Shown here: one piece after another, positions 11,067 through 25,915 of the stretch
How the letters are laid out: each line of letters opens with the position of its first letter
Numbering within the stretch: the first letter of the stretch is position 1
Assembly (NCBI RefSeq): GCF_027172205.1
Contig: NC_070613.1
Location: 22,594,001-22,658,000 of the forward strand
Reading direction: 5' to 3'
Source of the DNA: Podarcis raffonei
Taxonomy: Eukaryota; Chordata; Lepidosauria; Squamata; Lacertidae
Length of the DNA stretch: 64,000 nucleotides
Position numbers and translations under genes: made by a program
The notes under the pieces: model-generated
Databases searched by the model: none
What the model was told of the DNA's origin: nothing
What the model saw: only the letters and a program-made list of their open reading frames with translations

Positions 11067-12727
11067 AGTTCCGCGTGATCGCTCTTAGGATCCGGGAGGC
11101 AGCAGTAATCACCTGCTTTTACAGCCATCTCAAAAATTATTAAAAGGAAGAACAACTAAGAGGTTTGTGACGACTTGAAAGGCTAGCACATTTATTGTGC
11201 CACAATGAGCTTGTGTGGAACAGAATCCACGTCATCCACTTGCTTCTGATGAAACCGACGTTACTCCACGAAAGTTCATAGCTTATTATGTCATAATAAA
11301 ACTCTGAAGTCTTCTTCTTAGACTCTCCGTCGGTGTTTCAGCAGCCACCACGATCAGGCACCCATCTGGAAATCCTTTCAAAACCGTGTTCTTTTTCTTA
11401 AGGTGTACTCACGGTATAAAAGGAAGATAAAATGTTCACCATGACTCCAGTAACCCGGCGAGAGGGCAGGTTCAGGCAGTGACCCTCAAAGCACTGCGAT
11501 GGAAGCACGTTTCATTGAAATGAATGGGACTCGCTCCCAGTTAAACGTGCTTGTCTGGTGTATGCAATCAACCCACACTTATTTTCGCAGAATTAGCAAT
11601 ACCAATACAGTATCAGTTCAGTTTCAAAATATAGCAGCGTTTGCCGTGATTGAACTGGAACCAAATTGCGCAAACTTGGTTTGATTTATCTGCAGTTCAG
11701 AACTTTGGGTTCAACATTGGCCTTTGTGATAATTATTCGATCTTCTTATAGTTGGTTTAAGTCATTTTTTTACCTTTTTTCTCCTTTGAAAAACAGTCAG
11801 TTGAGGATTTTCTCAGAACTAATCCAAAGCAGGAAAAAGACTTGTTAGAACACAGCTGCTTTAATTCCTTTCACTGTTAGTGAGATGGAATTCTGACAGA
11901 AGCGACTAATACAGTCTATTGACTGTATGTGAGTTAATTCATGTGCATGAATTTAGACCTAATTTACCTCTCTAAGATACTTTATTGTGAAACAATAAGG
12001 GAACAGGGATGTGTGTGTCTATGTGTTTTCCCTGGAAGCTGTTCTGATTCATGAGAGGAACCTTATTCTGTCAAACTGTATCTTATATCATCATTGGAAA
12101 CACGCATTTTCCCCTTTTAGAATCTCTTTTTGGATTGGTTTGATCTGCCCAACTAAAAAATTATTCGGCTACCTAAAACTGAATTTGTGCTTGTGACTAC
12201 GTCTATCGCGAAAAAAGAATTAGTCTGAAAGAGACATTACTTCAAAGTGTATGTATCACATTTACATTAGCAGCTGAAGGACTACAATCGCTCACAACCC
12301 AATCCAAACTACTTTTACCAGGAAGGAAGGAAATATCTTTGCTTTCCATTAATCTTTGGCGCTATCTCCCTGGAAAAAGTGTGTATAGGACTGCAAGCTT
12401 CATAAGTTGCAAGTTCCATTTCGTTAAGATGAATGTTAAACTTTAAGTGTTAAATCCGGTGAACATGATCTCCGGATCTCTTTTTGGAGGCATTCGAAAG
12501 TTAATAATACCCTTAAACATTGACTATATAACTTCACAAGAAGTAGCAACGGGGTATATGCAAAAGTAATGATTTAATGACCGTAAGCAAGACAAAGCAA
12601 TAGAATTTGTGCTTCTTTCGCAGACTGGAGACAATGAAATGTTTAGCTACAATTTCCCCGTACAAACATGAAAACAATAGTCATATAGGATAACCACCCT
12701 CACGAATGCGTAACTGGTGAGTGAAGA

Positions 12728-12757
12728 ACACACACGCACACACACACACACACACAA
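12728..12757. repeat. AC microsatellite in BMI1 3' UTR
   Basis: About 14 AC units with one G interruption; GT on the sense strand. The human UTR has a short GTGTGTG at the same place, so the lizard repeat looks like a local expansion. Confidence 0.85.
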
Positions 12758-13528
12758 CGTTTGACCAAAAGCAAAGCACAAACTGAAAAGTATTTGGGGG
12801 CTCTTCACAACGCTTAACTTTTAAAACAGTCCTTCTTTTCCCAAACGCAACGCCTTCAGAGGCCCGCCTTGAAGAAGGGATTCCCCGCAGCTTATTGGAA
12901 ATATCAGAGTACCTGTTCATTTTTAACCAAATTAGTACTGTACCATATACATACATACAGATATATATATTAAAACAAATTTAGACTAAAAGCCTTCATC
13001 CAGCAACTTGCTGATTTCTTAAGAAAGAACAACTTAATCAAATAGATTCCCGCATATCTTATGGCTTCTTGTGTGATTTCCTGTGCTTTTTTATATATTT
13101 TAAGGGTGGAAACACAAACCCATCACACCAAATAATAAAATTTAATGAAATATTTAATGCGCCCTCCTGTTCCTGGCGTCGCCTCCTGCTCTCCTGAATC
13201 CTTTCCCACTGCACCGTTGGAACAATAAATCACATTCTGTAAAAAGTAAGAAATGAAACGAAATACTACTTGGAACCAAGACAAAGCCCGTAAAACCCTT
13301 TCGAGATGGCCAATTGCTTCCGGGTTAACCGCGGCTTGAGCTTGCTCCCGGCGACCCCGCAGCCTTCAGGCGTCACTAGGGGGGAAAGCTGGTACAGGAT
13401 CGGCTTCGTCAGCAAGGAGCTAAGAAGAGGCGTCACCAAGGGCCGAGCTAGCCAGGGAAACGGAACCACCGCGTCGAGAGGGCGAGAAACACAATATTCT
13501 CTTTATAATATTTATAAATATATCATAC

Positions 13529-13535
13529 AATACTG
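13529..13535 (-). promoter_or_regulatory. Predicted miR-200b/c/429 site in BMI1 3' UTR
   Basis: CAGTATT on the sense strand, in AGCAGTATTGTATGATATAT. The human UTR has nearly the same sequence, and miR-200c is a known repressor of BMI1. Confidence 0.5.
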
Positions 13536-13883
13536 CTTCCTGTTTTGTCAAATAAGAACGTGGCAATGTTGCACAAATGCAAAATGCCACCTGATTCTTA
13601 CCCTCCAAAAAGTGTGATTCCCAACCCCCTCGTTTGTTTTTCCTTCTTTAAACAAGCCAGTAAAATAAACGGCAATACCCGCCTTCAGGCATACAGGTTG
13701 TAAAAAGTGAAATAGTATTTTTTTTCCCTTGTTCTGTGTTTTTTCTTTTCTCGCCCCCCCTCCTTCCCCCGGTTCTTAAATCCTTTCTGTGTTGCAGTAG
13801 GCAAGTTATGGGTGAAACACTTTAAAAAAAAAAAAAGAAATTCAAAGAAAATAAAACTGGCTAATAAAGCAGGAAATTGTTGT

Positions 13884-13891
13884 TCACAGTG
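13884..13891 (-). promoter_or_regulatory. Predicted miR-128 site in BMI1 3' UTR
   Basis: CACTGTGA on the sense strand, an 8-mer match to the miR-128 seed, within ATGTCACTGTGAA, which resembles the human UTR. BMI1 is an established miR-128 target in mammals. Confidence 0.5.
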
Positions 13892-14506
13892 ACATGGCTA
13901 CATTGATGCATAGTTCTTCTATGCGTTTTTTTCTCCAATCCGGTTTTGTTGAAGAATATTAAGATGTGGGGTGGCGGGGAAATCCACTTGCTTTCCGCAG
14001 TTTTACAAAACAGTGAAATAACGATTAACAACGGAGATGTTAAACGTAGAAGTTAGTCTGGATTAGCAAAAAAACTAGATCCCATTATTGATATGCATCC
14101 ATTTTCCAGAGAATCCCGTCCAAACCACGAAGGATGTGGCAAAAACCAAAAAGCATTCCTCTTCCTCTATAGTTTATCCAGGTTTATAGCGTCGCTAGTC
14201 CTTAAGAAAAACCTCCTTCTCCTCTTTCTAAATCCACGGTCCATAGGAGACGCTCATAGCTCAAATCCCCCTGTTTTCACAACAGCCCGAGGTTCGTTTT
14301 AATATCCAAAAGTTCCCATATCTAAGGTTCGTGTGGGAGGTTTCGCTGATCGTCCCTCTCACTTCTTAAAGCAATTCGGAGGACAGTCACACGAGGGGAT
14401 AGCATCTATAAAGCTGAGTGGCACCGAGAGAAGGAGACGGGACAGGACAGAGCAGGTCTAAAAGAGACAAGGGTGGAGATTTTGGAGTCCCAGAGGGCTC
14501 GGCGCA

Positions 14507-18906
<4,400 letters not shown>

Positions 18907-19852
18907 TTACACTTACACTTGGCATCCTGCCACCGCCCGGAGCGCAGCACCAGGAGGAGGGGAGGGGAGGGGAGGGGGAGAGAAAGAGGGAATAGAAGGG
19001 GGTGGCGGAGAAAGCAAAGAGGGAGAGAGAAAGTGCGCCCAGGAAGGTGGCCCGGGAGAGTCCTGGGAGGACCTAGGTGTGCCGCACCCGGGAGGGGGGA
19101 GGGGGGTGGGCAGAAGGGGACCCGGGTGTGCGCAGGGGGGGCGGGGTGCAGCCTCAGGAAAGGCGCAGGGGGCGTGGCGGGGGCCGGGAAAGGGGTCCTT
19201 TCCTCTCCTTCCCCTCCGCCGCCAAGGGGCCGGGCAGGAGGCCAAGAGCGGCGCTGGAGGGGGAGGCCTCGGGGGCGGCCTGAGCCAGCGCCGGGGTGTG
19301 CGCCAGGCCGAGCAGAGAGGCTCCTCCCGGCCCTTTCGGCAGCTCCTCGCAGGGGCCTCCATCCACGTCGACTCAGCCCGGGCAAGGAAGCGGCAGCAGC
19401 TCAGCCTCCGGTTTCCTGCCCTCTCCAACGAGCCGTGTCTGCGCCGGGACGGGGCTCCAAGTTGGACCGTCTCAGCCCAGTCGCGCATCTGAATCCGCAC
19501 CTCGTCCCAGACCAGCACAGCGGCCCGAGTGTCATTTCCAGGGGTTGCTGAACCAGAGCAATTTACAGTGCCACCAGCTCCAGAGACAGCCGGGCAGGAG
19601 GGAAAGGCGCCTGCCGCCCCGGAGCCCAGGTTAAGGTCCCTGATCTCAGCAAATGCCCTCGCAACCAAGGCGAAAACCTTCCCTGCAAAGAGCCCGCAAT
19701 CCCAGCCGAACTTGGCCAAGGAAAGAGCAAAAGCCCTCGCGTTGCGCGGAGGAAGGAGGAGATGGGACTGGCAGCAGCAGAGACAACCTGAGCAAGCAAG
19801 CAGCTCCTTCTCTGGGGAGAGGGAAGCAAACGCTGTACCAGGGGAAAATGTT

Positions 19853-19857
<5 letters not shown>

Positions 19858-19897
<40 letters not shown>
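19858..19897. repeat. AC microsatellite in BMI1 intron 1
   Basis: About 20 uninterrupted AC units. Confidence 0.95.
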
Positions 19898-19898
<1 letters not shown>

Positions 19899-22714
19899 TC
19901 CCCAAAGGGAAGAAGGGCAGAGGTGCTAGCCTTGGCCTTAAGCTCGAGGGTGGCAGCGAGGCTAGGCGCTCCCATGCATTGTGCTCGGATTTTCCAAGAT
20001 CTCTTCAACAGTATCAACAAAGGAGCAGCCTGGAGTTTTTGGATCTCGGCTCTTGGCTTCTTGCCTGCGATTTCCCTCCATGTCCTCAGCCAGGAGGAAG
20101 ACTCCTTCTTGAGGTGACCTGAACCAGTCTCTCCTGCCCTCCTTTTACTCGTGAAAGAAACCCTAAATATCTCACAACTGGGGCTGTTTTAATCGGCCGC
20201 CTTACAATTCTTCTCCAGCACTGAGACCCACCGAAGCAGCCCAATCTTTCGGAAGAGACGAACACGTTTTATTTCACAAAAGACTCCCTAACTGAAAGAA
20301 AACTCCCAACAGCCGTGAAGCTTTTCTGGTCGAAGCTCTTTCCCTTAACCGCATATTATTTATGACCCAAGTTAGCCTTCTTCCCCAGGGCATGGTCGAA
20401 GCTATCTCTGAAATCCGGGGTCTGAAAACCAGCAAACTGAACCGAAGAACAACAGTGAAAGACGCCAGCAACACACACGTGTGCACACGCACCCCCCTTT
20501 CTGTTCACACACAGTTTGCACTGCGCGCGTAAACATAAAGAGCATTTCACTCCCAAACGCGCCAACTCCTCCTCCAGGAGGGGAGCTTCAACTTCTCATT
20601 CCCCGCCCCCTCCTTATGTTAAGATCGGCGTGCATACAGTCAAGAAACGCTGACCTTTAACACGAGCGAATATATTTTATTCCAGGCGCTCTCTCGCTCG
20701 CCAGGCAAGTCTTCAACCGTGCAAACAAGGGGAGGGCGAAGCTTGCTATGACAGCCAGCTTGGAGGCCATGCGCGGGTTACTTCAAAATACAGGGGCAAG
20801 CCCTAGTTATGAAGGCTCACGGTACCCCGTGAATGAGCACAAAGCATCTGCGCCGCCAGCTGAAAAGGGAGCGGAGTCGACCCAAAGACCAGGTAAGCCT
20901 CGATGAAGCAGAGCTGCACCCTTTGCACCAACAGCCACACAGGCAGATAGCCCTTCCTTCACCTGCCATGTATTTGAGACCTTAGAATTCTTGCAACAGA
21001 CCTAAATCCTGATGGCGATCAATCAATCGATTGAAAACCGATTCTGGAAGGCATGTATGCCCACATGTGTTGCCAATAAGATCCGTGCTCTCTCTTCCCA
21101 ATATCTGGCTGAAATCCATCTTTAAGTGCGGGAGGGAAGCGGCTTCCAGGGAAGAAATTAATGTGCTCAGTGGCAGAAATCCTCCTCCTTTAGAGCCAAG
21201 CTCCTAAAAGTAGCAAATGGGACTCTCCAGCTGGTCTCCTGCTACCACAAAATCTGGTTCCTTCCCAGCCAGCGCGGTGTCCAAACTTATTAAAGGTTAA
21301 GAGGCTACACACAGAATCCGCCAACTTCCAGCAAAAGTCTTCCCTTACACATACGGACGCATCCCATTCTCCTCCCGCCCCATATTATATTTTCAGAGTG
21401 TGTTCCTCCTCCTTGGAGGGTCATTTCCAAACAAACTCTCCCCCAATACTTAGCTGCGTCTTGTGCTCCTGAGTTCTGGAGGCAAGAAAAATGTTAGAGG
21501 TTCAACGAACGCCATGGAGGTGTTCTGACCACATGTCTGTCTCTCCCAGGTTTGGGGGCAAAGGGGGATTTTACCCGTAGGATTTGATGGCCCCGACTTA
21601 TTTCCTGAACTCTTTTTGCCAGGACTCTCCTGTCAAGCTAGGTTAGGCCAAGCTAGGTTAGGTGGACGTGTGCTCGGTTTCTCGCGCCAGGAGCAAAACC
21701 ATCACACTTCGCATACTAGCAAGTCGTTGCTCCTAAACTTGCCTTGACCCAGCTTGGAAGGACTGCGGGACAAGGGGCTAGAAAACCACTTAGAGAATAA
21801 GAAAGCCGCGCTGGAAGATCCTGCAAAGTCCCAGCACCTCAGCTTCCCCAAATCTCTTCCGTCTGCACAGGGCAAACTCGCATTAACGCAGAAACCCCTG
21901 TGCCCCCGAAGTTAATTTCCCAGCTTTGCCCTCCCGTCCCCAAAGCGCAGAAACTTTAACATTTTACGCACACACGAGAAAAAGCGCCCAGCTGCAAGCT
22001 GAGCGAGAACCGCCATCTTACGAGCCATCCAGTCCCACACCGGGGTCCGCCAAACTTAAGTTAATAAAATTCCTGGGAGAGCCCTCCTGAGCGCGACCAG
22101 CCCCCCGGCGGGATCGCCCCCTTGGGGGGGACCCATCCCTATAAGATGGGGGCTCTGCGGGGCTCCTGAAACCCCCTGCGAGGCGCTTCTTGGCCAGGCA
22201 GCCGCCGTCCCCTGACCCAGGCAGCGCCAGGTTTCATGCACCGCCCGCGTTCAATCGAAATCTGCATTTAAACAAAGGAGCCCCAGAGAGATCGGCGAGC
22301 AGGGGCTGAAAATAGAAATATCCTCCTGCGGGGCCATGTGCCCAGGAAGGGGCTAGCGGCGAGCCGAGGGAGGAAAGGAACCGAAATCCGCCGGAGGGGG
22401 GGCGTCGCCCCAGCCAGTGCACGGGCCGCCGCCGCCGCCGCCGCGCCTCCCGGGGTCCCTGCGCGGAGGGCGAGGGCGCGCGGGCGCGGAGGCAGCGCGG
22501 AGATGGAGCAGCCTGTCAGCGCTTTCCCCACCCCGAGAGCCCGGGGACACCTAGCAAGGCTGGCGCCCCTTCGCAGCCCCCCGAAACCGCCTCCCAGGCC
22601 CCGCCGCCCCCCGGCCCCCGGCGGGCAGCCGCGCCCGGGGATACGTACCCGCGAGAAGGAGCCGGCGGGCGACGATCCGAACCGCCCCGAAAGACAATGA
22701 AAGTTAAAAGTCGC

Positions 22715-22747
22715 TCAGCAGAAAATGAATGTGAGCCAAGCGGCCAT
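22715..22747 (-). CDS. Upstream ORF in BMI1 leader, 10 codons
   Basis: An ATG GCC GCT ... TGC TGA frame reads MAAWLTFIFC. The human leader, as recalled, has the same frame with a single Ala/Thr change. The ATG is embedded in AAGATGGCCG, a YY1-type site, so conservation may reflect DNA binding, translation, or both. It lies well upstream of the main ATG and does not overlap it. Confidence 0.5.
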   Translation of the reverse strand: MAAWLTFIFC

Positions 22748-22750
22748 CTT
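22741..22750 (-). promoter_or_regulatory. YY1-type site in BMI1 exon 1
   Basis: AAGATGGCCG on the transcribed sense strand, matching the YY1 core and lying inside the conserved leader block. YY1 sites with this orientation are usual just downstream of start sites of CpG-island promoters. Confidence 0.55.
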
Positions 22751-23008
22751 GAAATGAACTGCAGACGCTGTCAATTGCAATGAGCGCAGGGCTGCCGCCG
22801 CCGCCGCCGCCGCCGCGCTCAGCTCAGCTCATGCTCGCTCCCCCGCAGCCGGGCTCCTCTCCGCCACCGAGCCCCCTCCCTCGCCCTCGGATCCCTGCGC
22901 CGCCCCAGGAGTTGGCTCTGCCTCCCCCCCGCAGCCCTCGCTCTCCCTCGCCTCCTCTCTCTGCCTCTCCCCACCTCCTCCTGAATGCGCAGCTCCAGTG
23001 CTGGGATC

Positions 23009-23059
23009 TCAAAATCTTTCTAATCCGGATGGTTTGCCTCTCCTCCTCCGCCAGCCCAT
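23009..23059 (-). CDS. Upstream ORF in BMI1 leader, 16 codons
   Basis: ATG GGC TGG ... AGA TTT TGA gives 16 residues, rich in Arg at the start. It lies within the predicted exon 1. The human leader also has an ATG in a similar GACAATGGG context, but I cannot say that the frame is conserved. Translation is unproven. Confidence 0.25.
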   Translation of the reverse strand: MGWRRRRGKPSGLERF

Positions 23060-23260
23060 TGTCTCTTGCGCTCTTTCTTTTCTTCCTCGGCTCCCCCCCA
23101 CCCCTTCACCCACTCGCCTCGCAATCTCTTTCCCCCTCTGCTGTGCTTTTTCTTTCTTTTTTTCGGCCCCTCGGAGAGGGAGGCTCTTCCTCCCTCCCTC
23201 CTTCCCGCTCCTCCTCCTCCTCTTTTTTTTTCCTTTAAGGGGGAAAAAATATAATTGTGA

Positions 23261-23269
23261 TTATTTCAT
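23261..23269 (-). CDS. Minimal two-codon uORF (Met-Lys-stop)
   Basis: ATG AAA TAA sits close to the expected cap site within the block CAACTATGAAATAATC, which I recall as identical in the human leader. Such minimal uORFs can stall or release scanning ribosomes. Whether it is inside the transcript depends on the true transcription start. Confidence 0.35.
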   Translation of the reverse strand: MK

Positions 23270-23279
23270 AGTTGTGGAG

Positions 23280-23720
23280 GGAGCCAGGGGAGAGGAGGGA
23301 GAGTGGCGGGCGAGGAGGGGGCTGCTGGCTGCTGGCTGCTGCTGGTGGTGGAAAATGCAACGCTGAAAGGCACACAGTGGAAACTGACACCGTCCCCAAA
23401 ATGGCTCAGAGTTCGCCCGCCCCGCCAGGATCACGTGGGGCTCCTCATTCCTTAAGGGTGGCCTGGGAATTAGTGTCGGTGTAGTCGGAGCCCGTCAGCC
23501 TCCCTGTGACCCAATCCCGCGGCTCGGCCGCCTCCCCCTCCCCGCGCGCCACCCTCCCCTCCCCTCCCCCTCCCCGCACTCCGCCTGGTCCTCCGCCTCC
23601 CTCCGCTCCACACACACTTCGCCGAGTCCTCCTTTTCTCCACCGCGCTCACGCTGCTGCTGCTGCTGCCTCTGCTGAGCCGCCGCTGCCGCCTGTTCCAC
23701 CTCCCCCCCTTCTCTCTCTC
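23280..23720 (-). promoter_or_regulatory. BMI1: BMI1 proximal promoter with E-box
   Basis: CpG-rich DNA directly upstream of the predicted start. It holds a canonical CACGTG E-box at 23432-23437, about 150 bp upstream, comparable with the E-box through which MYC/MYCN activate human BMI1. A CCAAT box is at 23511-23515 on the plus strand. No TATA box is evident. Further upstream are pyrimidine-rich tracts on the plus strand. Confidence 0.6.
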
Positions 23721-25699
23721 ACACACAAAATGTATTATTCAATTTCTTCCCCCCGAACACACCCACTCCACGCTGGTAGAGTCGCTTTGCCCGTTCCTTC
23801 TCGTTTCCCCACATTTTGTACACCTTCACACGCGCAATCTCTCTCTCTTTTCTTCTGGCTTAAGTGCAACACACACGAACCTCTTTTTCTCTGCTTCCCC
23901 TCCCCCCGCTATCGCCTCTTTCTTTTCTATATTTGCTCCTTCTCTGACCGACATCTATCTACTCCTTAAATATAGATTTGTGTGTGTGTGTCTCCCACCC
24001 CGCCCCCCGCCCCAGGGCACAATAAACTGAACCTTGCCACCTTCTGGCTTAGTCCATTCCCCTCATCGAAACCTGTCTACTCCGCTCTTTGCGCCTGCTG
24101 CCACCTCTCCCTCCTCACACGACGGTGGCCCCAGCTCCGTAGCCCACCATTTTAATATCTGGAGGTGGCGCCCAAAGCAAGGTCCCCTTGTCCTCGAAGC
24201 GTCTCGTCTGGTGGCTTCCCTCCCGCGCGCACGAGACGCGGCGCTCCTCCGCCCTCGTTGCCCCACAGCCTTCTTTGGGTGCCCGCGCCCAAAATTGCCC
24301 CCTGCCGCTCCCAAGCTGCTGTGGGCAAGACCTTTGGCGACGCGACAGGAGACTTGCGCAGCAAAGGCGTTTCAGGTATCGTCGGTGTCGGAAGTGCAAC
24401 GTGCGGCCAAGGCGAACTAACCCGCAGCTGCGTCGCTGCGCTTCCACCTCCGCCCCTCGTTTCCTTATATTTTCCCGCCTTGGCATCCGATCCACGCGTC
24501 GTCTGTAGACGAGCTGCTTCTCTTCGGTGCGTCCCAACACTCTTCCCGCCCTGCACATCCCCACGCGACCCCCGTTTCCTCCGCCTGGTATTTCCTATCC
24601 AGCGCCCCCAGTCTTTGCCTCCTTTCGCCTTCCACTGTTACCATTCTCGTCTCACCGATTTATATACACCGCAGAAATGTTTGAAAACTGACCCCCTCCC
24701 CCCTTCTCCACGCCTGTCTCTCTCTCTTCCTTTCCTTCTAAGGACCCGATCCCGATTTCCTTCCTTTATTTCGGTTCCCTCTCGCGCGGCTTTGACTTCG
24801 CCATCCCCGCGTCTCTTTTGCCCACCCAAAGTGCCCTCGCTGACTATCGCAGACTCCTCAACCCTCGTCCTGGGCTTTTCTCCCTCCACAACCCCAATTG
24901 AGATTCCTCAGATACACGAGGTTTCCCTCCCGCCCCTTCGCCTCTTATTTTCTTTAACGTGTGTAAGCACAAGAGCGCTCCTGACCCTCCAGCCCCGCGA
25001 AACCACCCATTTCCCCTTGATTGGCGAACTGTCTTCCTGGCCTTGAACACGCCGTCTCGTTTCCCGCCTTTCTTCGTCGTATCAATTCCCTTCTCCACAC
25101 CAGCTCTGCCACCTCACGTTTCGTCACGGGCGATAAATAGGATCGCATTGAGGCAACAAATGTCTTCCGCGAACACCCCCCCACCCCTTCCCTGCCACAA
25201 TTTTGCCTCCCTTCCCCCACCCTGCCGCTGCCTCGCAGGCATTCCTCGTCGCACTTTCCCCGCTTCCCTCGCTGTCTCGCGCGCAGCTCGCACGATTTCC
25301 TTCCACAGATCGCAGCGGCAGAATCCCATCTAATGGCGCGCCCCGGGGGCAGGCAGCCCGGCGCTGCGGGTGGGCGCGTGGGTGGGGGAGTGGGGGGAGG
25401 AGAAGAGGCTCCCCAGGGAACCAACTCGAAAATAGGCACCCCTCGCCTCAGCCACGGCTTCTGGCGAAGGAACATTTGCGCTATTCGCAACAGTGAACGT
25501 CGCTTGAGAACAAAACCCAGCGCAAAGCGCTCCTTGCCCCGAAGGTAGTCGGTCGGTCGGTCGCGGCGTGTGTGGATCCTTCCATTCCACAGGCGATCCT
25601 TTAAGGCTGGACGCTGTTGGACGCCGTCCCTTTCTCGGCAAATGTTCAGAAGAAACGCAGCCATCAAAAAGGAGCTGGGAAGAGAACGCCCGCCCCCCA

Positions 25700-25874
25700 C
25701 TTCGCCCCCCACTTCCCAAAGAGAGAAGGACGGGGGTTGTGCGGAGACTGGCACACCCGGGAGACGTCGGAGGGGACACTCCTAACCCGGGTTCGTGGCT
25801 TGCGCTGCTTGCCACGCCGGGGAAAGAGCCACGCTCTGGTCTCCCTCGGCCATTGATTGGGAACACAAACGTCC

Positions 25875-25915
<41 letters not shown>

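Larger units (their letters stand above)
12480..14506 (-). other. BMI1: BMI1 3' UTR
   Basis: Blocks resembling the human BMI1 3' UTR occur in the same order: about 13930-13870, 13610-13490, 12900-12760 and 12720-12560. This places the UTR at least as far as about 12480. The poly(A) site is not certain: a conserved ATTAAA lies at 12578-12573 and a clean AATAAA at 11986-11981 on the minus strand. Seed sites for miR-128 and the miR-200b/c family are retained. An AC microsatellite (12728-12757) and a GC-rich divergent patch (about 13300-13490) lie inside it. Confidence 0.75.
22649..23280 (-). other. BMI1: BMI1 non-coding exon 1 (5' UTR), 5' end approximate
   Basis: Two blocks match the human BMI1 5' leader as I recall it: a cap-proximal block at 23275-23251 (CAACTATGAAATAATC) and a longer one at about 22790-22675 that includes AAGATGGCCGCTTGG and the segment ending near TTTCATTGTCTTT. 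The exon ends at a consensus donor, GG|GTACGT, at 22649/22648, and is spliced over a 4.46 kb intron to the acceptor at 18188. Exon 2 then contributes 10 leader bases (18187-18178) before the start codon. The leader is G-rich on the sense strand, contains a run of about eight CGG units (22792-22816), and carries at least four short upstream ORFs. The donor is firm; the transcription start is inferred from homology. Confidence 0.8.
22780..25330. other. Strand-asymmetric pyrimidine-rich tract upstream of and in BMI1 exon 1
   Basis: The plus strand is dominated by C and T (runs of CCTCC, CTCTCT, TTTTTCC) for about 2.5 kb, so the BMI1 sense strand is purine-rich. Open frames up to 293 codons occur by chance here because stops are rare in such composition. 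No gene or transposon is recognised in it. Confidence 0.7.

Noticed and set aside
1-12000. SPAG6 coding exons on the minus strand
   Set aside because: Expected from synteny, but no segment resembling the SPAG6 N-terminus or its armadillo repeats was found.
24165-25046. 293-codon plus-strand open frame upstream of BMI1
   Set aside because: Lies in the pyrimidine-rich tract where stops are rare; Pro/Ser/Leu-rich with no recognisable domain or exon boundaries.
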